NCBI GenBank assembly: GCA_019694555.1
Contig: JAIBBS010000079.1
Span: 1-35,462 of the forward strand
DNA length: 35,462 nt
Source: Nannocystaceae bacterium
Lineage (GTDB): Bacteria > Myxococcota_A > Polyangia > Nannocystales > Nannocystaceae
Direction of reading: 5' to 3'
A program made the position numbers and the translations under genes. Below the pieces are notes generated by a model, which had not been told where the DNA came from, made no database searches, and saw only the letters and a list, made by a program, of their open reading frames with translations. How positions within the stretch are numbered: the first letter of the stretch is position 1; each line of letters starts with the position of its first letter. Below, piece by piece: positions 24,424 through 33,803 of this stretch.

Positions 24424-25881
24424 TCAGCGCGCCGCGGGTTGGTGCGAGGCGATGATCTCCACGCCCTCGGGCGCGGTGCCCGACGGGTTCGACGCCGAGC
24501 TCGATGCCACGTGCGACGCCGATCGGGCGTCCGCGGCGGCCCCAGCGGCGCCGCGGCGCCGCATCACGACGTGGTGGAACAGCAGCGCCAGGGCGAACCA
24601 GCCCACGCCGGCGAAGACCGAGGGGTCGAAGCGCCGCGCGAGCACCACCAGCACGCCGAGGCTGAGCACCACGTAGATCGCCGGGGTCACGGGGTAGCCC
24701 CAGGTGCGGTAGGGCCGGGGCAGGTGCGGAAGCTTCGCCCGCAGCACGAACACCGCGACGACGGTGAGCGAGCCGGTGATCAGCATCGCGGCCGAGGCGT
24801 AGCCGATGAGGGCCTCGAAGCTGTGGGTGAAGATGAGCAGCAGCGCCCAGCCGCACTGCATCCACAGCGCGGCCGCGGGCGTGCCGTGGCGCGGGCTGAG
24901 CTGACCGGCGACGGCGACGCAGTGACCGTCGCGCGCCATCGCGAAGGCGATGCGCGAGCCGGTGAGCACGGTGCCGTTGAGCGAGCCGAGCATCGCGAGC
25001 AGGATCGCCAGCGTCACGCCCCAGCGCCCCCAGGGCCCGAAGATCACCGTCGCCGCGGCGGTGCCGGCCTCGCCGGTGTTCGCCAGCGACGCCATCGTGA
25101 ACACCGACAGAAAGCCCAGGCACAGCGCGAGGTAGAGCACCGTGACCGAGACCGTGCCGCCGACCAGCGCGCGCGGGACGTTGCGCGCGGGCTCGTCGAT
25201 CTCGCCGCCGACGAAGATCGCGGCGTTCCAGCCCGAGAACGCGAAGTACACCGGCAAGAACGCGGCGGCCAACGCCGCGATCGAAGGCACGTGCATGTTG
25301 CTGCCCGCGGTCGCCAGCGCGCCGGCGTGCGTGCCCTGGTGCACCATCACCGCGGCGGTGCCGACCAGCAGCAGCAGCACCGGTGCGATCGTCACCGCGA
25401 CCTGCAGCCGGCCCGAGACCATCACGCCGACGTGGTTGATCGCGGTCAGCCCGACCACGAGCACCGTGGCCCAGAAGAGGATCGGATCGAGGCCCAGGCT
25501 CGCCGGTGCGGCGAAGGAATCGCCCAGCACCAGCGGCAGCTGGAAGCTCGCGGTGCCCACCGCCATCGCCGCGAGCGAGCCGGGGAACACCGCCAGCAGC
25601 TGCAGCCACCCCGCCGCGAACGCGAGGCCCGGACCGTACGCGCGGCGCAGGTACGGATAGTCGCCGCCGGCCCGCGGCATCATCGCGCCGAGCTCGGCGA
25701 CCGACAGCGCACCGCACAGCGCCGAGATCCCGCCCAGCAGCCACACCAGCAGGAACGCGCCGGGGCGATCGAGCTGGGTCGCCACCACCGGCGGGGCGAT
25801 GAAGATGCCGATGCCCATCATCGAGCCCGCGACGAGCGACATCGCGGCGACGGGACCCAGGCGTGACGGCGAGCGCGGCAT
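24424..25881 (-). CDS. APC-family amino acid permease
   Basis: 485 residues with about 12 membrane helices. The first helix carries SMMGIGIFIAPP, the unwound glycine segment that binds the amino group in APC transporters; the second has WLLGGISALCGALSVAELG, followed by MMPRAGGDYPYLRRAYG, a well-conserved loop. Later hallmarks are FSGWNAAIFVGGEIDEPARNVPRA in the helix 6 region (FSGW, GEI, EP) and ARDGHCVAVAG before helix 9. The last 40 residues are an Ala/Ser-rich cytoplasmic tail. Overall it matches amino acid/polyamine antiporters of the LAT type. A TACCCT box lies 17 bases upstream of the ATG. It is divergent from bamD with 233 bases between, where no further gene is seen. Confidence 0.9.
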   Translation of the reverse strand: MPRSPSRLGPVAAMSLVAGSMMGIGIFIAPPVVATQLDRPGAFLLVWLLGGISALCGALSVAELGAMMPRAGGDYPYLRRAYGPGLAFAAGWLQLLAVFPGSLAAMAVGTASFQLPLVLGDSFAAPASLGLDPILFWATVLVVGLTAINHVGVMVSGRLQVAVTIAPVLLLLVGTAAVMVHQGTHAGALATAGSNMHVPSIAALAAAFLPVYFAFSGWNAAIFVGGEIDEPARNVPRALVGGTVSVTVLYLALCLGFLSVFTMASLANTGEAGTAAATVIFGPWGRWGVTLAILLAMLGSLNGTVLTGSRIAFAMARDGHCVAVAGQLSPRHGTPAAALWMQCGWALLLIFTHSFEALIGYASAAMLITGSLTVVAVFVLRAKLPHLPRPYRTWGYPVTPAIYVVLSLGVLVVLARRFDPSVFAGVGWFALALLFHHVVMRRRGAAGAAADARSASHVASSSASNPSGTAPEGVEIIASHQPAAR

Positions 25882-26072
25882 CGTGTCGGGCGGCGGCTAG
25901 GGTAGCGCGAAACCGGTGCGCGGCCGCGAAATCGGCGGACCGCCCGGCGCCGTCGCGAGCGCGCGGCGACGCCGGGATCGCGCCGTTTGGCCGCGGCCAG
26001 CGGCGGGCGCGAGTCACGGCTCGACGCGCGGGCGGGGCGGCTTCGTCCCGCAACGGCCGCGGCCCACTCGCG

Positions 26073-26102
26073 TTGACACCCCTGCGGCCGCGGCCGTACC
26101 GT
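26073..26102 (+). promoter_or_regulatory. Promoter of the bamD-like gene
   Basis: Perfect TTGACA at 26073-26078, 18-base spacer, TACCGT at 26097-26102. The -10 ends 12 bases before the ATG at 26115, so the leader would be about five or six bases. This is the best -35 in the window. Confidence 0.6.
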
Positions 26103-26114
26103 CTCGCCCCGACC

Positions 26115-27419
26115 ATGGCCAACGGTTCGACCGCTCGCGGCGCACGGCGATGGCGCGCCGCGGCGCGACGCGGCCTGGCGCTCGCCGGCTGGCTCGCGAT
26201 CGCGCAGGCGCCCGCATGCAAGACCGGGCCGGATCTGTCGGCCGATTACGCGCAGACCGCGGAGGAGAACTTCGCGATGGCGCAGAGCGAGTTCGAGGAC
26301 CGGGACTTCGAAGAGGCGATCCAGTACGCCGACTTCGTCCGCATCCGCTTCCCGTTCAGCCGCTATGCGGTCGAGGCGGAGCTGCTCATCGCGCGCGCCG
26401 AGTTCGAGCAGGGCAACCACACCACCGCGATGGATGCGTTCAAGCAGTTCGCCAAGCTGCACCCGACGCACGAGCACGTGCGCAACGGCTGGGCCAGCTT
26501 CATGGCCGCGGCCTCGGCGTACATGAACGCGCCGCAGAAGTTCTTCCTGCTGCCGCCCGATCACATGCGCGATCAGTCGCAGCTGCAAGACGCGCTGATC
26601 GAGCTCGAGTACTACTTCGATCACTACGCCGGCACGGTGACCGAGCGCTACGCCGTCAAGCTGCGCGACGAGGTCCGTCGCCGCCTGCTCAAGCACGAGC
26701 TGTACGTCGCGAACTTCTACCTGTCGCGCGACAAGCCCGAGGCCGCGATCGGCCGGCTCGAGACCGCCCACGCCACCTACCCCGGCATCGGCCTCGACGC
26801 CGAAGTGCTGTTCTTGCTCGGGCTCACGTACCTGCGCATGGACGAGATCGAGCTGGCGCGCTCGACCTTCACCGAGCTGCTCACGCAGCACCCCAAGCAC
26901 CACCACGGCAAGCAGGCGCGCATCTACCTGCGCTACATCCGTGAGACCTACGGCCCCGCCGATCCCTCGCGCAAGCGACCCGATCGCTCGCCGCCCAAGC
27001 CGGTGCCGCCGCCCAAGCCGAAGAACCTCGACAACCCGGTGCAGCCCGAACGCGGCAAGCCCAGTCGACCCGAGGGCACGCTGGCGCCGCCGTCGTCGCC
27101 ACCGAAGTCACCCTTCGGCGGCACGCCCGAAGGCGGCACGCCCGAAGGCGGCGCACCCGAAGGCGGCACGCCCGAAGGCGGCACGCCCGAAGGCGGCGCA
27201 CCCGAAGGCGGCACGCCCGAAGGCGGCACGCCCGAAGGCGGCACGCCCGAAGGCGGCGCACCCGAAGGCGGCGCGCCCGAAGGCGGCGCACCCGAAGGCG
27301 GCGCACCCGAGGGTGGGAGCCCGCCCGAGGCCGGCACCGGTGGCACGCAATCGCCCGCGCGCGCGGGCAAGGCCGCGACCTCGGGCAGCGGCGCGACGAC
27401 GGGCACGAACCCGAACTAA
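26115..27419 (+). CDS. bamD: BamD-like outer membrane assembly lipoprotein with repeat tail
   Basis: 434 residues. Arg-rich N-terminus, hydrophobic segment and Cys35 in APACK. Residues 45-285 are TPR-like with the BamD pattern: YAQTAEENFAMAQSEFEDRDFEEAIQYADFVRIRFPFS (short form FVRIRFPFSRYA), the FAKLHPTHEHV repeat, a long middle insertion with PPDHMRDQS, and LELLTQHPKHHHGKQA-like final helix (TELLTQHPKHH). BamD anchors the BAM complex that folds outer membrane barrels. The C-terminal 140 residues are Pro-rich, then 13 pentapeptides Gly-Gly-Thr/Ala-Pro-Glu; ordinary BamD lacks this tail, usual length about 245-300. Start set by promoter spacing and the lipobox. Confidence 0.85.
   Translation: MANGSTARGARRWRAAARRGLALAGWLAIAQAPACKTGPDLSADYAQTAEENFAMAQSEFEDRDFEEAIQYADFVRIRFPFSRYAVEAELLIARAEFEQGNHTTAMDAFKQFAKLHPTHEHVRNGWASFMAAASAYMNAPQKFFLLPPDHMRDQSQLQDALIELEYYFDHYAGTVTERYAVKLRDEVRRRLLKHELYVANFYLSRDKPEAAIGRLETAHATYPGIGLDAEVLFLLGLTYLRMDEIELARSTFTELLTQHPKHHHGKQARIYLRYIRETYGPADPSRKRPDRSPPKPVPPPKPKNLDNPVQPERGKPSRPEGTLAPPSSPPKSPFGGTPEGGTPEGGAPEGGTPEGGTPEGGAPEGGTPEGGTPEGGTPEGGAPEGGAPEGGAPEGGAPEGGSPPEAGTGGTQSPARAGKAATSGSGATTGTNPN
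27117..27311 (+). repeat. 15-bp tandem repeat, 13 units, inside bamD
   Basis: The unit GGCGGCACGCCCGAA, or its variant with GCA or GCG for ACG, repeats 13 times without gaps and codes for Gly-Gly-Thr/Ala-Pro-Glu. Because 15 is a multiple of three, unit gain or loss keeps the frame. Variation is confined to the third codon, Thr or Ala. Confidence 0.95.
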
Positions 27420-27432
27420 CGTGGAGTCAGCG

Positions 27433-28143
27433 ATGGACCCGCTCATCAAGCACCACCTGGTCGTCGGCCGCGAGTACTACCTCACCGGCGAGTACGCCAA
27501 GGCGCGCGAGCACCTCGAGGCCGTGCTCAAGGCCCACGACGACTTCGCGGACGTGCACAACATGATGGGCGTGATCCTCTACGAGGCCGGCAAGTCGGCA
27601 GAGGCCTGCGCCGCGTTCGAGCGCGCGCTGGCGCTCAACCCTCGCTACACCGAGGCCGCGCTCAACCTGTCGGTCTGCTACAACGAGCTGGGCCGCTACG
27701 AGGACGCGCGCCGCGTCTACACGCAGGTGTACGGCAACGTCGACTCCGGCAGCCTCGACAAGCTCGACGCCTACGCCCGCGGCAAGATCGCGAACATGCA
27801 CCGCGACATCGCCGACGCCTACGTCGGCGTCGGCCTGCTCGACCATGCGATCAAGGAGTATCGCAAGGCGCTGCAGCTGTGCCCGACCTTCGTCGACATC
27901 CGCACCAAGCTGGCCACGGTGCTGCGCGACGCCGGCCGCGTCGACGATGCGCTCGACGAGCTCATCGCCATCCGCGAGTCCGCGCCCGACTACCTCCAGG
28001 CCCGCGTGCAGCTGGGCATCACGCTGTGGCGCGCGAAGCGGGTCGCCGAGGCCCGCGCGGAGTGGCAGTACGTCGTGGACCACGACCCCGACAACCGCAG
28101 CTGCCGCGTCTATCTGGGCATGACCGCCGAGCCGGCCAGCTGA
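27433..28143 (+). CDS. TPR-repeat protein
   Basis: 236 residues without signal peptide. It is built of TPR units: YYLTGEYAKAREHLEAVL, HNMMGVILYEAGKSAEACAAFERALALNP, NLSVCYNELGRYEDARRVY, ADAYVGVGLLDHAIKEYRKALQLCP, LATVLRDAGRVDDALDELIAI and QLGITLWRAKRVAEARAEW, described here by their first residues: each has the Trp/Leu-Gly-Tyr-Ala-Pro spacing. About six units, so a scaffold for protein contacts. GGAG six bases before the ATG at 27433 fixes the start; the gap to bamD is 13 bases, so they are co-transcribed. A hairpin follows its end before exbB. Exact partner unknown; the operon context suggests the envelope. Confidence 0.85.
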   Translation: MDPLIKHHLVVGREYYLTGEYAKAREHLEAVLKAHDDFADVHNMMGVILYEAGKSAEACAAFERALALNPRYTEAALNLSVCYNELGRYEDARRVYTQVYGNVDSGSLDKLDAYARGKIANMHRDIADAYVGVGLLDHAIKEYRKALQLCPTFVDIRTKLATVLRDAGRVDDALDELIAIRESAPDYLQARVQLGITLWRAKRVAEARAEWQYVVDHDPDNRSCRVYLGMTAEPAS

Positions 28144-28233
28144 GCCGCGGCCGCGGACGCGGCCGGTGACGAAACGGCACGGCACGGAATCGGGCCGCCG
28201 GGGGCCGCGGGTGCGCGGCGTCGCAGGCGCGCG

Positions 28234-28262
28234 CGGCGGGCCGCAGCAGGCGCGGCCCGCCG
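28234..28262 (+). terminator. Strong hairpin between the TPR gene and exbB
   Basis: Perfect 11-bp arms CGGCGGGCCGC and GCGGCCCGCCG around a 7-base loop, 91 bases after the TPR stop. No T-tract follows. It may end the bamD transcript before the exbB promoter region, where TAACTT lies at 28289-28294. Confidence 0.45.
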
Positions 28263-28309
28263 AGGTGGCCGCCCTGCGACCTTTCGGCTAACTTCCCCGG
28301 GCGAGTTTC

Positions 28310-28966
28310 ATGGATCTGACGCAGAAGTTCCTGCAGTTCGCACTCGTGGGCGCCGATTGGGTGCTGTGGCTGCTCGTCGGCCTCAGCGTGATCAGCGTGT
28401 ACGTGATGCTCGAGCGCTTCATGTTCTTCCGCCAGATCGTCGGCGCGGACGCAGGCATCCGCCGCGGCCTGCTCGACGCGCTCGCGGACTCGGACATCGC
28501 CAAGGCGCGCAAGCTCGTGACCGGCGTGCCCGGCAGCGGCGCGCGCATGGTCGCCGAGATGCTCGGCAACCACGCCCGCGGTCCCGCGGCGGTCGAGGCC
28601 GCGCTCAACTCGGTGCGCAGCGAGGAGAAGCTGCGGCTCGAGCGGTACCTGAGCTACCTCGGCACGCTCGGCTCCAACGCGCCGTTCATCGGGCTGTTCG
28701 GCACGGTGCTCGGCATCATCCGCGCGTTCAAGGACCTCGCCGACTCGGGCCTCAAGCCCGGCGGTGAGAGCTCGGCCGCGGTCATGGCCGGCATCTCCGA
28801 GGCGCTGGTCGCCACCGCGGTGGGCCTGCTGGTCGCGATCCCGGCCGTGGTCGCCTACAACGTGTTCCAGCGCCGCGTGAAGCGGACGCTCGGCGAGGCC
28901 GAGGCCCTAGCCCAGAGCGCGCTGGGCCTGATGGTCGCGTCCAAGCCCGCCGAGGCGAAGGAGTAA
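28310..28966 (+). CDS. exbB: ExbB/TolQ/MotA-family proton channel protein
   Basis: 218 residues with three membrane helices: about 17-35 (VLWLLVGLSVISVYVML), 118-138 (NAPFIGLFGTVLGIIRAF) and 155-178 (ALVATAVGLLVAIPAVVAYNVF). The cytoplasmic loop lies between helices 1 and 2, as in ExbB. LGTLGSNAPFIGLFGTVLG and GISEALVATAVGLLVAIPA are the family signatures. With the next two genes it forms the proton-motive-force motor that energises outer membrane receptors. ATG at 28310 follows a TAACTT box by 15 bases. Since tonB follows, ExbB is a better name than TolQ, though the two are hard to tell apart by sequence. Confidence 0.92.
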   Translation: MDLTQKFLQFALVGADWVLWLLVGLSVISVYVMLERFMFFRQIVGADAGIRRGLLDALADSDIAKARKLVTGVPGSGARMVAEMLGNHARGPAAVEAALNSVRSEEKLRLERYLSYLGTLGSNAPFIGLFGTVLGIIRAFKDLADSGLKPGGESSAAVMAGISEALVATAVGLLVAIPAVVAYNVFQRRVKRTLGEAEALAQSALGLMVASKPAEAKE

Positions 28967-28971
28967 GGACC

Positions 28972-29397
28972 TTGGCCGGCGGCGCAATCGACGACGACGA
29001 CGAGATCACCGCGATCAACGTGACGCCGCTGGTCGACGTCACCTTGGTGCTGCTGATCATCTTCATGGTCACCACCAGCCTCATCAGCAACGCCGAGGGC
29101 CTGCAGGTGGACAAGCCCGAGGCCGCCAGCGGCGCCAAGCTCGACGACAGCAGCGTGATGATCGTCTGCGCCGCCGACGGCACCGTCCAGGTCGACGGCA
29201 AGACCGTCGATGGCGACAAGGCCATCATCGAGGCGCTGACCGACAAGCTGGTCGAAGATCGGAACCTGCAGGGCATCGTTCAATGCGACGAGGCCGCGCA
29301 GGTGGGGCAGATGGTGCATCTGATCGATCTGATGCGAAACGCGGGCATCAAGAAGTACGCGATCGCCACGAAGAAGCCCGAGGCGGCCGGCGGCTGA
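28972..29397 (+). CDS. exbD: ExbD/TolR-family protein
   Basis: 141 residues with a TTG start. AAGGAG at the 3' end of exbB stands eight bases upstream, and the gap to exbB is five bases. One N-terminal membrane helix follows INVTPLVDVTLVLLIIFMVTTS, quoted as PLVDVTLVLLIIFMV; its Asp is the proton-carrying residue of the family. The periplasmic domain has the ExbD pattern of GKTVDGDKAIIEAL and a late QMVHLIDLMRNAGIKKYAIAT segment. The stop overlaps the tonB ATG by one base (TGATG), so the three genes are translated together. Confidence 0.92.
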   Translation: MAGGAIDDDDEITAINVTPLVDVTLVLLIIFMVTTSLISNAEGLQVDKPEAASGAKLDDSSVMIVCAADGTVQVDGKTVDGDKAIIEALTDKLVEDRNLQGIVQCDEAAQVGQMVHLIDLMRNAGIKKYAIATKKPEAAGG

Positions 29398-30251
29398 TGG
29401 ACCACCGCGTCGCGAGCGCGCCTGCCGCAAACGTGCGCGCGGTCGGGCTCGACCCCGCACTCGGGGTGCCGCTCGCGATCGTGATCCACATCGTGGCGTT
29501 CCTGCTCGCGGGCTCGTTCGAGCCGGCCCGGATCCCGCCGATGGAGCTCGTCGAGTTCGAGGTCGCGCAGCTGCCCGAGCCCGAGCCCAAGCCCAAGCCG
29601 GAGCCCGAGCCCGAACCCGAGCCGGAGCCCGAACCCGAGCCCGAGCCCGAGCAACCCAAGCAAGAGCCGCCGCCCAAGAAGCTCGACCCGCCCAAGAAGC
29701 GCAAGGCCGAGCCGCCGGCGGCCAAGCCCCAGCCCGAGCCCGCGCCGGAGTCGAGCGAGCCCGCCAAGCCTGCGCCCAAGCGCTTCGAGCTGCCGCCGAG
29801 CCAGACCGTGGGCAACTCTCCGGTGCGCACGAACACCGGCGGCGGCGGTGGGACCTCGGGCGGCGGCGACGGCTCGCCCGACGGCAAGGGCAGCGGCCGC
29901 GGCGGCGGTGGCAGCGGCGGCAGCGGCGAGGGCACCAAGCCCGCCGGCGCGCCGTGGGAACCCAAGAGCGAGCTGTACATCCGTGAGCAGCCGCGACGCA
30001 TCCGCGTGCCCGAGCTCGAGTGCCCCGGCGCGGTGCAACGCGGCATCGCCGGCACCGTGGTGCTGCTCGTGCAGGTGCAGCGCGACGGCAAGGTCCGCAA
30101 GGTCCGCGTGACCACGCCCATGGGCGAGGGCTGCGACGCGATCGCCGAGAAGGCGCTGCGGCAGTCGAAGTTCGCACCCGCGGTGGGCACCGACGGCAAG
30201 CCGGCCGACTACGAGCTGCGCTACGAGTACGTGTTCGAGCTGCAGGATTGA
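29397..30251 (+). CDS. tonB: TonB-family energy transducer
   Basis: 284 residues. One N-terminal membrane helix (VPLAIVIHIVAFLLAGS) with the His expected in the SxxxH region, although the Ser is absent. A long Pro-rich periplasmic segment follows with about 12 Glu-Pro/Lys-Pro steps (29574-29652), then a Gly/Ser-rich stretch near residue 150-180. The last 90 residues are a TonB C-terminal domain: RRIRVPELECPG, VVLLVQVQRDGKVRKVRV, ALRQSKFAPA and YELRYEYVFEL. It links ExbB-ExbD to receptors, and the gene directly downstream is a receptor. Two Cys in the C-terminal domain are unusual for classical TonB. Confidence 0.9.
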   Translation: MDHRVASAPAANVRAVGLDPALGVPLAIVIHIVAFLLAGSFEPARIPPMELVEFEVAQLPEPEPKPKPEPEPEPEPEPEPEPEPEQPKQEPPPKKLDPPKKRKAEPPAAKPQPEPAPESSEPAKPAPKRFELPPSQTVGNSPVRTNTGGGGGTSGGGDGSPDGKGSGRGGGGSGGSGEGTKPAGAPWEPKSELYIREQPRRIRVPELECPGAVQRGIAGTVVLLVQVQRDGKVRKVRVTTPMGEGCDAIAEKALRQSKFAPAVGTDGKPADYELRYEYVFELQD

Positions 30252-30277
30252 CGCCGGCAGCCGCGGCCGCGCGAGGG

Positions 30278-30283
30278 TATTCT
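30278..30283 (+). promoter_or_regulatory. -10-like box TATTCT before the receptor gene
   Basis: TATTCT ends ten bases before the GTG at 30294. No -35 at proper distance; TTGACG at 30248-30253 is 24 bases away. The receptor may have its own promoter besides readthrough from tonB. Confidence 0.35.
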
Positions 30284-30293
30284 CCCCGGCGGC

Positions 30294-32945
30294 GTGGGGA
30301 CGCTCGAGCTGCTGCTTGCGTGCGCGTTGGCCGGCGAGCCCGCGCCCAGCGAGCTGGTGCCGCCGGTGCTGCAGGCACCGGTGACGGTCGACTATCCCGC
30401 CGCGCTCGCGCTGCAACCCGACGCGCCCAACGGCGAGGTCGGCGTGACGTTCGTGGTCGGCATCGACGGCGTGCCGCACAGCATCGCGATCGAGGCGCCG
30501 CTGCATCCCGAGCTCGACGCGCTGGCGCTGCAGGCCGTGGCGCAGCTGCGCTACACGCCCGCGACCTACGAGGGCGAGCGCGTCGAGGTCGTGCTGCACG
30601 AGCGCATCGCGTTCGCGCCGCCGACACCCGCGCCACCGCCGTTGCTCGAACCCGAGCTGCAGCCGGAGCCCCAGCCGCAACCGCAAGCCGAAGCCGCGAG
30701 CGGCGACGCGGCGCTGGGCGGCCTGGTGCGCGAGGCCGGCTCGCGCGTGCCGCTGCCGGCCGCGACCGTGATGGTCGTGCCCGCGCCGGCCGACGCCCAG
30801 CCCGGCGTGGTGCGCCGTCGCGAGTACACCGAGGACCGCACACCGCCGTGGGTCGTGCAGGGCCGCTCCGACGACCGCGGCCGCTTCGCGCTGCACGAGC
30901 TGCCGCCGGGCAAGCTGCGCGTGGTCGTGACCGCGCCGGGCTTCGAGCGCTACGAGACCATCGTCGCGCGCGGCAAGGACGAGCGGCTCACGCTCGAGCT
31001 CTACCTGGTGCGCGCGACCGACAACCCCTACCGCACGGTCGTGCGCAACGCCGCGGAGCCGCGCGAGGAGGTCACGCGCCGCAGCATCACGGCGCAGGAG
31101 ATCGGCAACCTGCCCGGCACCCAGGGCGACGCGCTCAAGGCCATCACGAACTTCCCCGGCATCGCGCGCGCGCCCTTCGGCATCGGCCTGCTGGTCATCC
31201 GCGGCGGCGATCCCAGCGACTCGGCGGTGTACCTCGGTGAGCACGAGATCCCGCAGCTGTTCCACTTCGGCGGCCTCACCAGCGTCTTCAACGCCGACAT
31301 CATCACCAACATCGACTTTCTACCCGGCAACTTCGACGCGCGCTACGGCGACGCGACCGGCGGCATCATCGACGTCAAGACCCGCGCGGGTCGTCGCGAC
31401 GGCGCGCACGGCTACGTCGACGCAGATCTGTTCGACGCCGGCGCGCTGGTCGAGGGCCCCATCGGCAAGGGCTCGTACATCGCCTCGGCGCGGCGCAGCT
31501 ACATCGACGCGATCCTGCCGGCAGTGCTGCCCGACGACGCCGGCCTGGGCCTGACGGTCGCGCCGCGCTACTGGGACTACCAGGCCATCTTCGACTACCC
31601 CATCGCGCGCGGGACCCTGACCGCGCGCGCGTTCGGCTCGGACGACCGCACCAAGATCGTCGCCGCGGATCCCAACGACGTCGCGACCGACGCGCGCGAC
31701 CGCTTCGAGACCACGCTGCTGTTCCACCGCGTCGACCTCGCCTACGAGAACCACCGCAACGGCTGGGACATCCTGGTCACGCCGTCGTACCGCTACGATC
31801 TGGCCAAGGCCGGCGGCGCCGACGTCTTCCGCTTCACGCTGGGGCTGCACACCTTCTCGGGCCGCGCGGAGATCGGCCACCGCATCGGTCGCTTCGCGCG
31901 GGTCCAGGTCGGCTCGCAGATCGCCGCGGGCCAGTTCACCATCGACGCCGAGTCGGTCGCGATCCCGCAGGGCGCCACCGGCGACCAGGCCGCGCGCTTC
32001 ACCATCGACAGCAAGAACCGCTTCGCCCAACCCGCGCTGTACTCGACGCTGTACCTCGAGCCGGCGTCGTGGCTGACGCTGATCCCCAGCGTGCGGCTGA
32101 CCTACTACGGGCTGCAGTTCGGCCGCGCGACCTTCGACCCGCGCCTGCGCATGGTCGTGCGCGCCGGCGATCACGTGACCATCCGCGGCGGCGTCGGCAT
32201 CTACTCGCAGATCCCCGACGTGCAGGAGTGGAACCCGACCTTCGGCAACTCGCGGCTGGGCCCCGAGCACATGCTGCACTCGAGCCTGGCGGTGCGCTGG
32301 GAGCTGCCCGATCGCTGGAGCATCGAGCTGGGTGGCTTCCACAAACACGGCTGGGACCTCGCGGCGCCGAGCACCCACGTGGTCGTCCGCGAGGACGGCA
32401 AGCTCGGGCCCGAGAACTTCTCCAGCACCGGCCGCGCGCGCGTGTACGGCGGCGAGCTCTTCATCCGCAAGGACCTCACGCGGCGGCTGTTCGGCTGGGC
32501 CAGCTACACCCTGTCGAAGGCCCAGCGCCAGTTCGATCCCGCCGAAGGCTTCTTCACCTTCGACTTCGACCAGACCCACATCCTGACGCTCATCGCGGTC
32601 TACCGCCTGCCCAAGCGCTGGCAGGTCGGCGCCCGCTTCCGCGTGGTCTCGGGCAACCCGTACACGCCGGTGGTGTCGGCGGCCTACGACGCCTCCACCG
32701 GCGCGTACATCCCGATCGAGGGCCGCCGCAACAGCGCGCGCGTGCCGACGTTCCACCAGCTCGACCTGCGCGTCGACAAGCGCTTCGTGTGGCGCAAGCT
32801 CGAGCTCGACGCCTACGCCGACGTGCAGAACGTCTACAACCACCAGAACACCGAGTTCCGCGTGGACTCGTACGACTACACGCAGTCGAAGCGGGTCACC
32901 TCGCTGCCGATCCTGCCGTCGGTCGGGCTGCGGCTGTCGTGGTGA
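30294..32945 (+). CDS. TonB-dependent receptor with N-terminal TonB C-domain-like module
   Basis: 883 residues. GTG start with a short, weak signal (LELLLACALAG). Residues 30-107 match a TonB C-terminal domain: VTVDYPAALA, GEVGVTFVVGIDGVPHSI, ALQAVAQLRYTPA and a final strand VEVVLHERIAF. A Pro/Glu/Gln linker follows, then a carboxypeptidase-regulatory-like domain (about 140-245, ending LELYLV), the plug (about 255-365, with AITNFPGIARAPFG and GDATGGIIDVKTR), and the beta-barrel to the C-terminal SVGLRLSW, the aromatic end typical of outer membrane barrels. Substrate unknown. It lies 42 bases after tonB in the same frame, separated by one stop codon; no earlier start exists after that stop. 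Confidence 0.88.
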   Translation: MGTLELLLACALAGEPAPSELVPPVLQAPVTVDYPAALALQPDAPNGEVGVTFVVGIDGVPHSIAIEAPLHPELDALALQAVAQLRYTPATYEGERVEVVLHERIAFAPPTPAPPPLLEPELQPEPQPQPQAEAASGDAALGGLVREAGSRVPLPAATVMVVPAPADAQPGVVRRREYTEDRTPPWVVQGRSDDRGRFALHELPPGKLRVVVTAPGFERYETIVARGKDERLTLELYLVRATDNPYRTVVRNAAEPREEVTRRSITAQEIGNLPGTQGDALKAITNFPGIARAPFGIGLLVIRGGDPSDSAVYLGEHEIPQLFHFGGLTSVFNADIITNIDFLPGNFDARYGDATGGIIDVKTRAGRRDGAHGYVDADLFDAGALVEGPIGKGSYIASARRSYIDAILPAVLPDDAGLGLTVAPRYWDYQAIFDYPIARGTLTARAFGSDDRTKIVAADPNDVATDARDRFETTLLFHRVDLAYENHRNGWDILVTPSYRYDLAKAGGADVFRFTLGLHTFSGRAEIGHRIGRFARVQVGSQIAAGQFTIDAESVAIPQGATGDQAARFTIDSKNRFAQPALYSTLYLEPASWLTLIPSVRLTYYGLQFGRATFDPRLRMVVRAGDHVTIRGGVGIYSQIPDVQEWNPTFGNSRLGPEHMLHSSLAVRWELPDRWSIELGGFHKHGWDLAAPSTHVVVREDGKLGPENFSSTGRARVYGGELFIRKDLTRRLFGWASYTLSKAQRQFDPAEGFFTFDFDQTHILTLIAVYRLPKRWQVGARFRVVSGNPYTPVVSAAYDASTGAYIPIEGRRNSARVPTFHQLDLRVDKRFVWRKLELDAYADVQNVYNHQNTEFRVDSYDYTQSKRVTSLPILPSVGLRLSW

Positions 32946-32990
32946 ACGCCCGGCCCGAGGGCGCACTGAGTCGCGCGCGCCGCGGCCGGG

Positions 32991-33020
32991 TTGGCACGGA
33001 CCGCCGCGGGCTGATAGTCT
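32991..33020 (+). promoter_or_regulatory. Promoter of the ABC ATPase gene
   Basis: TTGGCA at 32991-32996, 18-base spacer, TAGTCT at 33015-33020, twelve bases before the GTG at 33033. This predicts a leader of about six bases and no room for a ribosome site. Confidence 0.55.
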
Positions 33021-33032
33021 CGCGGCCCGACC

Positions 33033-33799
<767 letters not shown>

Positions 33800-33803
<4 letters not shown>

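Noticed and set aside
23014..25866. Open frame of 950 codons on the plus strand
   Set aside because: It is antisense to the vWA lipoprotein and the permease, both well supported, and its translation is Arg/His/Ala-rich without motifs.
27117..27311. CRISPR-like array
   Set aside because: The 15-base units are direct tandem repeats without spacers and lie in frame in a coding gene.
29574..29652. GAGCCC/GAACCC repeat in tonB as a mobile or regulatory repeat
   Set aside because: It simply encodes the Glu-Pro/Lys-Pro rod expected in TonB proteins, with irregular units.
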